Positions 22,987 through 33,121 are shown, counted from the stretch's first letter. The stretch: 64,000 nucleotides of DNA from Entomomonas sp. E2T0 (GCF_025985425.1 NZ_CP094972.1:2418001-2482000); one strand, 5' to 3'. Notes: generated from the sequence alone by a model not told the origin. Made by a program: numbers and translations.

Positions 22987-24477
22987 TCATATGAAAAGAG
23001 AGCTAATCCAAAAGAACACAGCACCCATAACAATAACAGCAGGTAATGTTAATACCCATGCCAGTGCAATGTTAACAACAGTTGCTTTTTGTAGCCCTGA
23101 TTTATTGGCTACCATAGTACCAGCAACACCAGAAGATAAAATATGAGTAGTAGACACAGGTAAGCTAAATAAGTTAGCTGCACCAATCGCTATAATCGCT
23201 GTAATTTGGGCACACATACCTTGGGCATAAGTCATGCCTTGTTTACCAATCTTTTCACCTACAGTAAATACGACACGTCGCCATCCAATCATTGTACCAG
23301 TGCCAAGGGCTAATGCAACTGCAAAAATTACCCATAAAGGTGCATATTCAGTGGTAGAGCGTAAATCGTTACGTAAGCGAGTGACATTGCCATTATCTTC
23401 AGCATTTAAAATAGAAGTTTTTGTTACATTTTTAGCGATATCATCAATACAAAGAATATAGTGACGAGTTAACACACGTTGTTCATCAGTAAGCGATTTA
23501 TAATCTCTAATGCCTGATAGTGTTTTGTTTAAATCATGAAATATAGTCCCTGTCACGCTGGGAGTACATTTAAACTCATCATTCAATGGTGTTGATTGAA
23601 TATTAAGCGATAAGATTGGAGAGAGTTTTTCTTGATTACGTACAAAAAGGTTATTTAAGTGAAGTGCTGCGTCGCGTGTTTTTTCTATCTGATAAGTTGA
23701 GCTATTAAGGTCTAGTACGAAGTATTGAGGGACAAAGCTAATCAATACTAACATAACCAGACCAATACCTTTTTGGCCGTCATTGGAGCCATGTACAAAG
23801 CTAACTCCCATAGCTGATAAGATCAGTACAACACGATTCCAGAAAGGAGGTTTCTTTTTTGCCTTAACTTCTTTTCTTTTTTCAGGCGTTTGGTGCATTT
23901 TAGATTTAGGGAAACGAAACTTTAAAAGTAATAACAAGATGCCAGCCATGGCAAAACCAGCCAGTGGTGATACCACGAGTGAAATGGCAATATCAATGGC
24001 TTTCTGCCAGTTGACCCCTTGGCCTATAGGTATATCTTTAAGCACTGCATTAGCTAAAGCCACACCAAGTATTGAACCAATCAAAGCATGCGAACTAGAA
24101 GCAGGAATACCAAAATACCAAGTACCTAAATTCCAAGCAATAGCAGAGGCTACAATAGAAAACACCATGATTAATCCATAGTGCGAATCTACCAATAATT
24201 CAACAGGCAGTAGGTGAACAATAGCATAAGCAACCCCAACACCACCTAGTAATACACCTAGAAAATTAAAAATACCAGACATGATAACAGCTGTCTTGGC
24301 TGGCATGGAGTTAGTATAAATAACTGTCGCTACAGCATTAGCTGTATCATGAAAACCATTTATAAACTCAAAGAATAAAACAAAAAGAAGGGCAAAAAAT
24401 AAGCCGATTAGCAGCCAAGCACTAGTATTCTGAAAGATTTCTAACATTACTAAGTTCGCAGGAGTTAATGTAGTCAA
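22987..24477 (-). CDS. PiT-family inorganic phosphate transporter
   Basis: The 496-residue protein is a PiT symporter with the duplicated PD001131 motif: GFHDTANAVATVIYTNSM near the N-terminus and GSNDGQKGIGLVML in the second half. A conserved C-terminal SLPVSTTHILSSGV is also present. A long hydrophilic insert at about residues 260-365 contains two cysteines and is probably periplasmic, as in E. coli PitA. It takes up metal-phosphate with protons. No PhoU-like pit accessory gene precedes it, unlike many Pseudomonas loci. Confidence 0.9.
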   Translation of the reverse strand: MTTLTPANLVMLEIFQNTSAWLLIGLFFALLFVLFFEFINGFHDTANAVATVIYTNSMPAKTAVIMSGIFNFLGVLLGGVGVAYAIVHLLPVELLVDSHYGLIMVFSIVASAIAWNLGTWYFGIPASSSHALIGSILGVALANAVLKDIPIGQGVNWQKAIDIAISLVVSPLAGFAMAGILLLLLKFRFPKSKMHQTPEKRKEVKAKKKPPFWNRVVLILSAMGVSFVHGSNDGQKGIGLVMLVLISFVPQYFVLDLNSSTYQIEKTRDAALHLNNLFVRNQEKLSPILSLNIQSTPLNDEFKCTPSVTGTIFHDLNKTLSGIRDYKSLTDEQRVLTRHYILCIDDIAKNVTKTSILNAEDNGNVTRLRNDLRSTTEYAPLWVIFAVALALGTGTMIGWRRVVFTVGEKIGKQGMTYAQGMCAQITAIIAIGAANLFSLPVSTTHILSSGVAGTMVANKSGLQKATVVNIALAWVLTLPAVIVMGAVFFWISSLFI

Positions 24478-24527
24478 ATATTATGGCAGAAACTGAGAAA
24501 AAACGACATCATAAATTTATGTAAAAT

Positions 24528-25316
24528 TTAATTTGCCAAATCAACTTTGAGTCGTATTGCTGTATTGCTAGCGCCTGAGCGTTGAGAGTAACCTGTGATG
24601 CCTTGACTATTATAGTTATTACTATCTTGTAAGGAACCAATAGTAATCCAACTACCTAATGATCCTGATACGCGCGTATTAATTGCTTGTTGGTTAATAT
24701 TACCTGTGGTTTGTGAAACATGATCATTTTGACTGTTTACATTAACAAAAACCTGTTGACCTACTACTTGAGCAGTCACATATAAGTTTTGCATAACTTC
24801 TTGATATTGCGTAGCCATTATAGGACGACCATAACGATCAGGTACTGTGTAGTTAACAGGAATAACTTGTCCAACCTGAATCATCGTGGGTGATCCTTCG
24901 TTAACCATTAGTTGTTTAATGGAGTTACTATTGTTAATAGTATTTCTTTGTTCGAATCGGGCTCGTCCATGAATAGAGTTATTACTGCCTAACTGAATAT
25001 GACCTCTTGTTTGTAAACTTTGTTGGCTGGATTGGCTATTGTCGCCTGTATCAAGTGTGATAAGAAGTCGACGGGCAGGAGTATCTAATTGCGCTACCAT
25101 CTCTCTAATTTGTTGGTTTTCACTTGAGGTACCATTAATTACTAATTGGTTACCGTATTTACTAACAGGTATGTTCGGAAAGTTATTATTAATAACAGGT
25201 GCAATTTCTTCTGGAGAGCGATTATATAGGTCAATAAACTCAATTTCTGCTAGTGAATGTGTCGTTATGCTCACAAAACTAAAACAGATAATTATTTTTT
25301 GAATAGAGTTTGCCAT
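24528..25316 (-). CDS. Orphan secretin N-domain (NolW-like) periplasmic protein
   Basis: The 262-residue protein has a signal peptide (cleavage near SLAEIEF). Residues about 25-85 look like the secretin N1/NolW domain (FIDLYNRSPEEIAPVINNNFPN... and REMVAQLDTPARRLLITLDT). The rest is Gln/Asn/Ser-rich with no secretin channel domain, so this is not a secretin. The ATG at 25316 follows a GAG-type ribosome site and leaves a 13-base gap to the oxidoreductase gene; an in-frame ATG at 25343 would overlap that gene. It may assist an envelope complex; no secretion genes are nearby. Confidence 0.75.
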   Translation of the reverse strand: MANSIQKIIICFSFVSITTHSLAEIEFIDLYNRSPEEIAPVINNNFPNIPVSKYGNQLVINGTSSENQQIREMVAQLDTPARRLLITLDTGDNSQSSQQSLQTRGHIQLGSNNSIHGRARFEQRNTINNSNSIKQLMVNEGSPTMIQVGQVIPVNYTVPDRYGRPIMATQYQEVMQNLYVTAQVVGQQVFVNVNSQNDHVSQTTGNINQQAINTRVSGSLGSWITIGSLQDSNNYNSQGITGYSQRSGASNTAIRLKVDLAN

Positions 25317-25329
25317 AATCTTAACTCTT

Positions 25330-26319
25330 TTATAGAGAATCACGAATTTCAGCTATTTTGGTGAATGAGTATAGTCTTGCTTCACGATCATAGATACGGG
25401 AAGTTATTATTAATTCATCAACCTGAGTCTTATCAATAAACTGTTGTAGCTTATATTTAACAGTATCTGGTGAGCCAACAATAGCTTCTGTTAAACTACG
25501 ATTAACATTTTCAAGTTCTTGATTATTACAAATACTAGTAATATCTTTACAAGGTGGCGGTAAAGGAATCGATTTACCACGTTGTTGAGCAGCTATTTGT
25601 TGTTGTAGTGATGAAAATTGATATTGTGCTTCCTGATCAGTTTCTGCCACAACCACCACTAATGCAGCCATACAATAAGGTTTAGTAAGCTCATTTAAAG
25701 ATTGAAATTGACTTCTATAGAGTGCTAAAGCTGGCATTAGAAAATCTGGAGCAAAATGAGAGCCAAAAGCAAAGGGCATTCCTAAGTTAGCTGATAGGCC
25801 AGCACTAAACAATGTTGATCCAAGTAGCCACATAGGAACTTTTGTTCCTTCTCCAGGTATAGCAACAAGACTTTGATTGTCTTGCTTAGGTTGTAATAGG
25901 TACCTAAGCTCTACTAAATCTTCAGGAAAAGTATCTAATTCTGTTTCTAAATCCCGTCTTAATGCGTCTGCTATGATAGGATCTGCGGTAGGTGCACGAC
26001 CTATTCCCAAATCGATTCTGTTAGGATAAAGGGTAGCTAAAGTACCAAATTGTTCGGCAATAATTAAGGGCGAATGGTTGGGTAATATGATACCACCTGA
26101 ACCTACTCGAATATGATTTGTAGCATTCGCAATATGACTAATAATTATAGAAGTAGCAGCACTAGCATGACTGGCTGAGTTATGAAATTCAGCTAACCAA
26201 AAACGTTTAAAATTAAGTTTTTCGACCAGTTGTGCAAGTTCAACCGAGTCTGCAAATGATTGTGCTGAATTACCATCTTGGAGGATTGGGCATAAATCAA
26301 GAACTGAAAAGGGTATCAT
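25330..26319 (-). CDS. Luciferase-like (LLM class) flavin-dependent oxidoreductase
   Basis: The 329-residue protein has the bacterial luciferase-like TIM-barrel pattern: FWLAEFHNSASHASAATSIIISHIA, then IRVGSGGIILPNHSPLIIAEQFGTLATLYPNRIDLGIGRAP, which is the signature of the MsnO8-like group. It probably uses reduced FMN. The substrate is unknown. It begins at an ATG preceded by a spacer shared divergently with sixA, and it precedes the secretin-N protein by 13 bases. Confidence 0.88.
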   Translation of the reverse strand: MIPFSVLDLCPILQDGNSAQSFADSVELAQLVEKLNFKRFWLAEFHNSASHASAATSIIISHIANATNHIRVGSGGIILPNHSPLIIAEQFGTLATLYPNRIDLGIGRAPTADPIIADALRRDLETELDTFPEDLVELRYLLQPKQDNQSLVAIPGEGTKVPMWLLGSTLFSAGLSANLGMPFAFGSHFAPDFLMPALALYRSQFQSLNELTKPYCMAALVVVVAETDQEAQYQFSSLQQQIAAQQRGKSIPLPPPCKDITSICNNQELENVNRSLTEAIVGSPDTVKYKLQQFIDKTQVDELIITSRIYDREARLYSFTKIAEIRDSL

Positions 26320-26436
26320 ATGAAAAAGCCTAAAATAAAATGTTAAATGTATTATACTGTTTTTATGTAATATCTAATAGATTAATACAATCTGAAATGA
26401 TTTATATATGTAAACATTATTAACAAAGGATAAACA

Positions 26437-26880
26437 ATGAATCTTTGGTTATTAAGACATGGTGAAGCTGAGTTCAGAATAACAACAGATGCCGCTCGCA
26501 ATCTAACTGAACATGGCGAACAAGAAGTATTAATCTCTGCACAAAAATTACAAAATGTACCTATTGATATTGTTTTGCATAGCCCATACAAACGAGCCAT
26601 TCAAACTGCTATGCTTGTTTGTAAAACAATAGGCTATAAGGGTAAAATACAGGAAGTTGATTGGATTACACCTGATGATAATGCTCAATTAGTGATAAAA
26701 AAACTAGATAGTTATGAGGGTAAAAATATACTGATTGTAAGTCATCAACCTTTATTAGGCGTTTTGGCTGCATTATTGACAGAGGGAAGTCAACATTTTG
26801 CATTGCCATTAAAAACGGCAGAGCTTGTTCATCTGGAGGGAGAAGCTATTTATCTAGCAGGAATGCAGTTGCGTAAATAG
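26437..26880 (+). CDS. sixA: Phosphohistidine phosphatase SixA
   Basis: The 147-residue protein is a short histidine phosphatase. The catalytic RHGEAE motif is at residues 7-12, and SHQPLLG near residue 105 supplies the second catalytic histidine. SixA in E. coli dephosphorylates phosphohistidine on PTS-Ntr proteins. A clear ribosome site (aaagga) precedes the ATG. It is divergent from the LLM oxidoreductase gene. Confidence 0.9.
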   Translation: MNLWLLRHGEAEFRITTDAARNLTEHGEQEVLISAQKLQNVPIDIVLHSPYKRAIQTAMLVCKTIGYKGKIQEVDWITPDDNAQLVIKKLDSYEGKNILIVSHQPLLGVLAALLTEGSQHFALPLKTAELVHLEGEAIYLAGMQLRK

Positions 26881-27038
26881 AGATACGGAACATTATTTTT
26901 TCAAACTAAAATATGAACAATCGCTTATAATAGTGGGATTTTTAAAGTTCTTTACTGAACAATTGAAATGATTGTTGGTCTGTAATTAACAAGAATAGCT
27001 ATTTAGAATAATTAGCAAGCGGTAATAAAGGAAAAGAC

Positions 27039-28436
27039 ATGATTTATAACTTTGATGTTGTAGTGCTAGGCAGTGGTCCAGCAGGTGAAGGGGCTGCTAT
27101 TAATGCATGTAAGGCAGGCAAAAAAGTAGCCGTAGTTGAAAATAGAGGTGTGGTTGGTGGTGGTTGTACTCATTTAGGGACAATTCCATCAAAAGCATTA
27201 CGTCATTCAGTTATGCAAATCATGGATTTCAATACTAATCCTATGTTTCGTGCGATTGGTGAGCCACGTTGGTTTTCTTTTCCTGATGTGCTTAAAAATG
27301 CTCAAAAAATTATTGATCGTCAAGTAAACTCTCGTACAGGTTATTATGCGCGTAACCGTATTGCTGTGTTTTTTGGGCAAGGTCGTTTTGTTGATGATCA
27401 TACGGTAGAAGTTTCTTGTAATTCAGGTACTGTAGAACGCTTAATTGCTAAAGAAATTATTATAGCAACAGGTTCTCGTCCTTATCGTCCTGCTGATGTG
27501 GATTTTAATCATCCACGTATTTATGACAGTGATACTATTTTAAAATTAAATCATACCCCACGTCGCTTAATTATTTACGGAGCAGGGGTGATTGGTTGTG
27601 AATATGCGTCGATCTTTAGTGGCTTAGGGGTGCTTGTTGACTTAATTGATAATCGGGATCGCTTATTAAGCTATTTAGATGAAGAAATATCCGATTCTTT
27701 AAGTTACCACTTTAGTAACTCTAATGTGATGATTCGTCATAATGAAGAATATGAAAAGATTGAAGGGATTGAGCATGGTGTAATTCTACACTTGAAATCG
27801 GGTAAGAAAATTAAAGCAGATGCTTTATTATGGAGCAATGGTAGAACAGGTAATACTGATGGCTTAGGCTTAGAAAATATTGGTTTAAAAGCCAATAGTC
27901 GTGGTCAAATTCATGTGGATGAGAACTATCGTTCAGAAATTCCTCATATTTATGGGGCTGGTGATGTTATTGGTTGGCCTAGCTTAGCTAGCGCAGCATA
28001 CGATCAGGGGCGTTCGGCTGCCTCTAATATAGCAGAAGAAGGTAGTGGTCGTTATGTGGATGATGTTCCTACAGGCATTTATACTATCCCAGAAATTAGT
28101 TGTGTGGGTAAAACAGAGCAAGAATTAACTAAAGATAAAGTGCCTTATGAAGTGGGAAAAGCTTTCTTCAAGAGCATGGCGCGTGCTCAAATTGCTAATC
28201 AAACAGCAGGAGTGTTAAAAGTTTTATTCCATCGAGACACTTTAGAAATTTTAGGTGTTCACTGTTTTGGTTATCAAGCTTCAGAAATTGTTCATATTGG
28301 ACAAGCTATTATGAATCAGCCAGGTGAACAAAATAATCTACGTTACTTTATCAATAATACATTTAACTATCCAACAATGGCGGAAGCTTATCGGGTAGCA
28401 GCATTTGATGGTTTAAATAGATTATTTAAGATTTAA
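27039..28436 (+). CDS. sthA: Soluble pyridine nucleotide transhydrogenase
   Basis: The 465-residue flavoprotein is SthA (UdhA), which transfers hydride between NADPH and NAD+. It has two Rossmann motifs ([32 protein letters not shown]) and the region [17 protein letters not shown]. Here the second redox cysteine of lipoamide dehydrogenases is absent, as is typical for SthA. The C-terminal dimerisation domain is complete. A ribosome site aaagga precedes the ATG. A strong terminator follows. Confidence 0.95.
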   Translation: MIYNFDVVVLGSGPAGEGAAINACKAGKKVAVVENRGVVGGGCTHLGTIPSKALRHSVMQIMDFNTNPMFRAIGEPRWFSFPDVLKNAQKIIDRQVNSRTGYYARNRIAVFFGQGRFVDDHTVEVSCNSGTVERLIAKEIIIATGSRPYRPADVDFNHPRIYDSDTILKLNHTPRRLIIYGAGVIGCEYASIFSGLGVLVDLIDNRDRLLSYLDEEISDSLSYHFSNSNVMIRHNEEYEKIEGIEHGVILHLKSGKKIKADALLWSNGRTGNTDGLGLENIGLKANSRGQIHVDENYRSEIPHIYGAGDVIGWPSLASAAYDQGRSAASNIAEEGSGRYVDDVPTGIYTIPEISCVGKTEQELTKDKVPYEVGKAFFKSMARAQIANQTAGVLKVLFHRDTLEILGVHCFGYQASEIVHIGQAIMNQPGEQNNLRYFINNTFNYPTMAEAYRVAAFDGLNRLFKI

Positions 28437-28448
28437 TCAATAACTAAC

Positions 28449-28481
28449 AAGTAGGTTATACTAATTAACCTACTTTTTTAT
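28449..28481 (+). terminator. Rho-independent terminator after sthA
   Basis: A 10-bp perfect inverted repeat (AAGTAGGTTA and TAACCTACTT, six-base loop) is followed by a T-rich run. It sits 12 bases after the sthA stop and should end that transcript before the next gene. Confidence 0.85.
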
Positions 28482-28501
28482 TTAGCTGATTAACTATATT
28501 T

Positions 28502-28999
28502 ATGGCAAATGAACCTTATACAATAACTAATCAAAAAATTTATTTTGTAAAATTAACATTAGCCGATTGGCAGGCAGCTATAGACTCACCCTCCACTAAT
28601 GTAGCTATTATTAAAGCCTTCCAAGAACGAATAGTTTTTCATTTATATGGTTCTTGTTGGGCGTTGTACAATGAAATAGCTAGTTACTATCGCTTTCCAC
28701 TGATAAACCAACCTCTATCTATTAAAGGATTTTTAACTACAACATTTGTGGAACAAAATCCTAGTCCAGAACTGAATGAATTAGTTACTTTATTAGAAGA
28801 TTCCAGCAGCTTTTTAAGCTTAATAGATCAAGCATGGCAAGAACTGTTCAATCCTGCCATAGCACAAAAGCCATCTGCTAATATTATTCCTACAAAGCAC
28901 CTAGAAAATAGCTTAGATACCCTACAAGATGCTGAAATTTGTTTAAAGCAGTTATCTGATTTAGTTGTTCGATTCCGTGCAGGATTATCAGAATATTAA
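28502..28999 (+). CDS. Hypothetical protein (DUF6586-like)
   Basis: The 165-residue protein is soluble and probably all-helical. The segment RIVFHLYGSCWALYNEIASYYRFPL and the C-terminal LEICLKQL-type pattern resemble a Pseudomonas family listed as DUF6586; this name is from memory and tentative. Its function is unknown. It begins with ATG after the sthA terminator and ends 120 bases before the convergent end of the alginate cluster. Confidence 0.65.
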   Translation: MANEPYTITNQKIYFVKLTLADWQAAIDSPSTNVAIIKAFQERIVFHLYGSCWALYNEIASYYRFPLINQPLSIKGFLTTTFVEQNPSPELNELVTLLEDSSSFLSLIDQAWQELFNPAIAQKPSANIIPTKHLENSLDTLQDAEICLKQLSDLVVRFRAGLSEY

Positions 29000-29119
29000 A
29001 TAATGAGAACAATTCAATAGTCTTTATTAGGAAACTGATTGAAAAACAGGTATTAAGCTTAAGATGGTTCAGTTTTTAGAGCAAAAAAGAGAGTAGCTGT
29101 TTAAGTTAAGTACATGGTG

Positions 29120-30601
29120 TTATTTACATGCTTGAAAATTTATATTGCTTTTAGTAGATGAAAAAGTATTAACTTCTACAATACAATCATATTTTTGTGT
29201 TGCCTCTAAGATGGCTCCTTGGATAGGTAGTAAATCACCAATTAATAAGTTTTGATAGAGTTGAGAACCTAGCAACTTATTATGACCTAATGAAACATTA
29301 CCAATACCTATTGTTCGTAATATTGGTTTGCTTACCTTGGTGATCTTATTATTATAAAATACCAACTTAGCATTTTCTTGTTTTGTTAAGTTTCTGAAAC
29401 TCACTGCATATTCAGGAATATCTTGAATAGTATTATCTAAAATATAGGCAGAACCAGAAAACTGATTGGATTCAATGGCAGTACCTGTAAGCTTAGTAAA
29501 TAGATTATCTTTTATTAGTACATTAGCATTACTTTCTGTTAGTAGCACACCATGACGACTATCTTTAGCTAAGATATTTTTACGAATAACTAAGTTTCCT
29601 GATATTTGCTGTGCTTCAATGGCAGACTTATTAACAGTTAAAATAGCGTTGTTTTCAATAATGCCTTGTATATTACCTTGAGCACGAATACCACTATTGT
29701 TTTTTATAGCCTGAATTTTGTTATTAGTAATATTAAATTGACTGTCTATTAAATCAACACCATATTGTTGGAAAGTATTAATAGTTGAATTATCAATAGA
29801 AACTATAGCATTTTTTAAGTTAAGTGCGGATAGGGCAGTAAAGTCACTGTTTTTGATTTCAACTTGTATTGGTAGTTTTGTAGGTTGGTTATTATTAATG
29901 GCAGTAGTAATGCCTTGTACTAGATAAGCGTTATATCCAAGCTTAGCAAATTTTGAATCGATAATTTGTAAACGACTACCTCCCCAGTTAATAATAAAAG
30001 GGCGAAAAACAGTATTATTAATGACATAGGCAGGTTTATTATCAAACCAACTTTCAACGTTTGTTTTTTGTATGCTAAGTAATCCTTTATTGATAATAGC
30101 TGTACCTGAGTGACCATAGAGATAAAGGGAAGTATTTTCCAATAATAAAGCCGCATCATCTTCAATAAGTAATGGATAACTTAATAAATAGCCATTTTGA
30201 AAAGGACGAATAACTTGTCGGTTATTAATATGGCTGTTTAGTTGCTCTAGAGTGATAGTGCCACCTTTAATGGTAATCATTCTGGGATGGTTTGCTTGAT
30301 AAGTTGCTATAACACGGAATAGATTATTAATAGCAAAAGATTCAAAAGGCCAGCTCCCATGCTGTGCTGAAAACATAGCACTGATTGTTATTTTGCCTGT
30401 TTGACTAGGTAATTGCATCTCTGCAATTTTTATAGAGGGCTCTATAGTTTCTTGAATACTTAATAACTTATTGGTGAATATTTTTTCATCTATTTGTTGT
30501 ATAGAGGGAGAAGCAAAGGCTGTGTACATAACAAAGAAACCCATCCATAATCCTATTAGGATATTTTTTATAGATTTCAATAGTAGTATTAGCCTTTGCA
30601 T
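29120..30601 (-). CDS. algG: AlgG-like mannuronan epimerase homologue, catalytic motif lost
   Basis: The 493-residue protein has an N-terminal signal/anchor and a right-handed beta-helix from about residue 110. The FRPFIINWGGSRLQIIDSKFAKLGY segment (199-223) is diagnostic of AlgG. AlgG converts mannuronate to guluronate in the periplasm and is also part of the export complex. The catalytic DPHD motif is replaced by DLID at 283-286 within YGVDLIDSQ, and the later arginine region reads SGIRAQGN instead of HGI..SRE. The protein is also shorter than P. aeruginosa AlgG (about 543). It lies last in the cluster, 13 bases after algL, instead of between algE and algX. A structural rather than catalytic role is inferred. 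Confidence 0.82.
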   Translation of the reverse strand: MQRLILLLKSIKNILIGLWMGFFVMYTAFASPSIQQIDEKIFTNKLLSIQETIEPSIKIAEMQLPSQTGKITISAMFSAQHGSWPFESFAINNLFRVIATYQANHPRMITIKGGTITLEQLNSHINNRQVIRPFQNGYLLSYPLLIEDDAALLLENTSLYLYGHSGTAIINKGLLSIQKTNVESWFDNKPAYVINNTVFRPFIINWGGSRLQIIDSKFAKLGYNAYLVQGITTAINNNQPTKLPIQVEIKNSDFTALSALNLKNAIVSIDNSTINTFQQYGVDLIDSQFNITNNKIQAIKNNSGIRAQGNIQGIIENNAILTVNKSAIEAQQISGNLVIRKNILAKDSRHGVLLTESNANVLIKDNLFTKLTGTAIESNQFSGSAYILDNTIQDIPEYAVSFRNLTKQENAKLVFYNNKITKVSKPILRTIGIGNVSLGHNKLLGSQLYQNLLIGDLLPIQGAILEATQKYDCIVEVNTFSSTKSNINFQACK

Positions 30602-30614
30602 ATTTTTCTCTATA

Positions 30615-31730
30615 TTAGTTTATATTAGGATAAAAATGCTTAATTGAACCACTAATTTGACTGTAATTATCAATACCAGTCGGGTCTTGTGAATAAAGTT
30701 CTTTAGTTAAGTTATTAGCTGGATATTTATTAATAAAAGGTATTACCCAAATCATTTTATAAGGTTTTACTGTGCTTTGTGTGCCTGGTAATTCATGAAG
30801 CGAATTAGGATTAAGAACAGTGAGTGCCGTAAAATTGCCTAGTAGCTGTAGTTTTTTTAATTCATCAGTGCTCAGATAGAGATAATTAGCCTTAGCTGCA
30901 TCAGCTAATAGCATTAAAGGGATCATCGCATAGTTACTATAGTCGGCTGCTAATTTACCACGTGCTACTTCATAAGGTAACCAAGCGTATTGTCCATTAT
31001 TAGAAACCATCACTTGTTGTAAAGCCCTTTGTAGGCTTGTGTGTCCCCAAATAATCATGTCTCTATTTTGTATTGCCATACCTGTAGCAGATACAGCCCA
31101 ACCAGCCCAGTAATCATGATTATTAAAATAACCTGTGAAGTTATCAGCACGTCTTGGTTCATATTCTAGAATTACTTGTTCAGCTAATTTCTTTAACCAA
31201 CGTTTTTGATCTGTTGTTAATTCAAATTTGCCATTACTATACCCTTGAGTATTAAGAATAATAGCGGATATGGCCGCTAAAGCCCATTTTCTACCCGCAA
31301 TGCCTGTTTTAGTAGCTTCTGGATTAAGTAAAGCATTAGCTTTAGCCCAATCATCTAGCCAATAACTTAGGCAAGCTAGTGCTGTATTAGCTTGAGTGGT
31401 TTTGGTTGCTTTTCTGTAACTTTTAGATGCAGTTAATAATCCCTTTATATAGTTTTTAATATGATTTTGAATTTCTGTAGAGGACTCAGAAGTAGTTACT
31501 AAAATAGTTTTATTAACATCCGTTTGATCATATTTACTTTCTATTAGTAGTGCGCCAGTAAAAGGCTTTGGAGGAGCAGTAGAGCATGGTATAGTTTTAT
31601 AATCACTGGTAGTTATTTGTGATTGTAGTGTGTCTAATTTACTCCAAAGACTAGAAGTGGTTTCTGCATAAGATAGATTGAAAGTATTGATTAAAAACAT
31701 TATTACAACTACTTTAAGTTTTAATGACAT
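30615..31730 (-). CDS. algL: Periplasmic alginate lyase AlgL
   Basis: The 371-residue protein has a signal peptide (cleavage near SYAETT) and the PL5 alginate lyase fold. The expected residues are present: Lys66 in SKY, NNHDYW with His205, and Arg257 and Tyr264 in ARGKLAADY, in the same spacing as the catalytic set of the Pseudomonas enzyme. AlgL clears polymer that is misdirected into the periplasm and cleaves polymannuronate by preference. The ATG overlaps the algX stop by 10 bases, indicating coupling. Confidence 0.92.
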   Translation of the reverse strand: MSLKLKVVVIMFLINTFNLSYAETTSSLWSKLDTLQSQITTSDYKTIPCSTAPPKPFTGALLIESKYDQTDVNKTILVTTSESSTEIQNHIKNYIKGLLTASKSYRKATKTTQANTALACLSYWLDDWAKANALLNPEATKTGIAGRKWALAAISAIILNTQGYSNGKFELTTDQKRWLKKLAEQVILEYEPRRADNFTGYFNNHDYWAGWAVSATGMAIQNRDMIIWGHTSLQRALQQVMVSNNGQYAWLPYEVARGKLAADYSNYAMIPLMLLADAAKANYLYLSTDELKKLQLLGNFTALTVLNPNSLHELPGTQSTVKPYKMIWVIPFINKYPANNLTKELYSQDPTGIDNYSQISGSIKHFYPNIN

Positions 31731-33121
31731 ACATTTACCTCCATGGAAATAGGGCCATTAATTGTTTGTGTGGGTTGAATAAATACCGATAATAAATTGG
31801 CATCTTTGAATTCAGCAGAGCGACTTAGTTCAAGATGGAATTGCCCACCTGTCACTATGAGTGGTCTGCGGAACCACACTTTATCACGAGCGCCATTGTC
31901 ATAATAGGTAAATATATAAAAAGACTTAAAGTTCTTATCACTGAATTTTATATCAAGGAAATTACCAGGTGTATTAAGTTGTTTTATGTTACTAGCTGTA
32001 TTACTTAATAATTCTATACGTTGCCCTTCGCTTAACTTAGACATCTTAGTAGTTTTACTTAGTAGAGGTTGTTTACAGCCTCCTTTAACAGCAGGAATAA
32101 GCTGTCGATATGTTAACTCATCACCTAATCGATAATTTGCCACGAGCTCCCAGATAATTAATTTAGGTGGATTTTTAGCATCATAGTTTTCAGACAGTAA
32201 ATATTCTAACAGGGAGCCTTCTGCACCAGCACCTGGTAGTGCATAGTTTAAAATATCTACGGATAAATCTTGCTTTAAAAAACCATCAAAATTAAATTGT
32301 TTACTTTCATTTTCCCGAGCTGCCGAGTTACTAGTACCTACCAACACTACTTCAGGTTCTGGCATATCGCCGAATAACGCATCAGCATCATTATTTTCAG
32401 GAATTGTTTGGTAGCCTTGTACATATTGCATACCAAAGTTATTACCACAAATTCTTTGTAGTCCTTCATTGAGTGTTCCCATTTTAGGGATAAATACACC
32501 AGGGGCAGTTTTGTAAGTTGTTTTATGTAACTCTTTATAGAATGGTTGCTTTTTAATTTCATCTGCCACTAATTTAGCTGTAATTTTTGCACCTTGAGGT
32601 GTCCAGTGGTGATCTCGACGAAAAAAATAATCCTCTTTAGGAGGAGATTCAATTAACGGTAATACATCAGGAACCACTGCACCTGCTCTGCGCATTTGGT
32701 TAACAAGTATTTTTAATTTAGTAGTAGCTAACTTATAGTTAAATTTATTTTTGTCATTGTCATAAAGCTTATCACGATGCATTAAACCTCTGGTTGGTTG
32801 AATAGCCATTACCACATGTATTCCTTTACTTTTGAAAGTTTGCATTAATCGTGCAAAGTCTGCATGTCTTTCAGCAGGAATACCAAAATCTGTGCTTAAA
32901 TCAACCATTGTGCGAAATAACCAACGATCTTTACCAGGTATAAGCTCTTTAAGTAGTTTCATGGCCCCTGTTTGATATTGTACAGGGTCATGAATAGCAG
33001 GGCAGATTAAACAACTCAAATCATCTTTACAGTTCTTTTCTGCTAATACATGTGTTGAAAACAAGCACATTAGCCCAAAAGTGACAATGGAAATTGATTT
33101 ATTGATGCATGAGAAATTCAT
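31721..33121 (-). CDS. algX: Alginate O-acetyltransferase AlgX
   Basis: The 466-residue periplasmic protein has a signal peptide (VLAEKN) and an SGNH-type acetyltransferase domain. The catalytic Asp-x-His is in RRDHHW (Asp170, His172), and the nucleophile serine is in VGTSNSA near 263-267. The C-terminal about 110 residues correspond to the carbohydrate-binding module. AlgX transfers acetyl groups to mannuronate in the polymer and belongs to the AlgK-AlgX export scaffold. The cysteines near the N-terminus (NCKDDLSCLIC) match the family disulfides. Confidence 0.92.
   Translation of the reverse strand: MNFSCINKSISIVTFGLMCLFSTHVLAEKNCKDDLSCLICPAIHDPVQYQTGAMKLLKELIPGKDRWLFRTMVDLSTDFGIPAERHADFARLMQTFKSKGIHVVMAIQPTRGLMHRDKLYDNDKNKFNYKLATTKLKILVNQMRRAGAVVPDVLPLIESPPKEDYFFRRDHHWTPQGAKITAKLVADEIKKQPFYKELHKTTYKTAPGVFIPKMGTLNEGLQRICGNNFGMQYVQGYQTIPENNDADALFGDMPEPEVVLVGTSNSAARENESKQFNFDGFLKQDLSVDILNYALPGAGAEGSLLEYLLSENYDAKNPPKLIIWELVANYRLGDELTYRQLIPAVKGGCKQPLLSKTTKMSKLSEGQRIELLSNTASNIKQLNTPGNFLDIKFSDKNFKSFYIFTYYDNGARDKVWFRRPLIVTGGQFHLELSRSAEFKDANLLSVFIQPTQTINGPISMEVNVCH

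Noticed and set aside
24950-24965. TTCGAATC, like a tRNA T-arm
   Set aside because: It lies inside the secretin-N-domain gene and no acceptor or anticodon stem can be folded around it.
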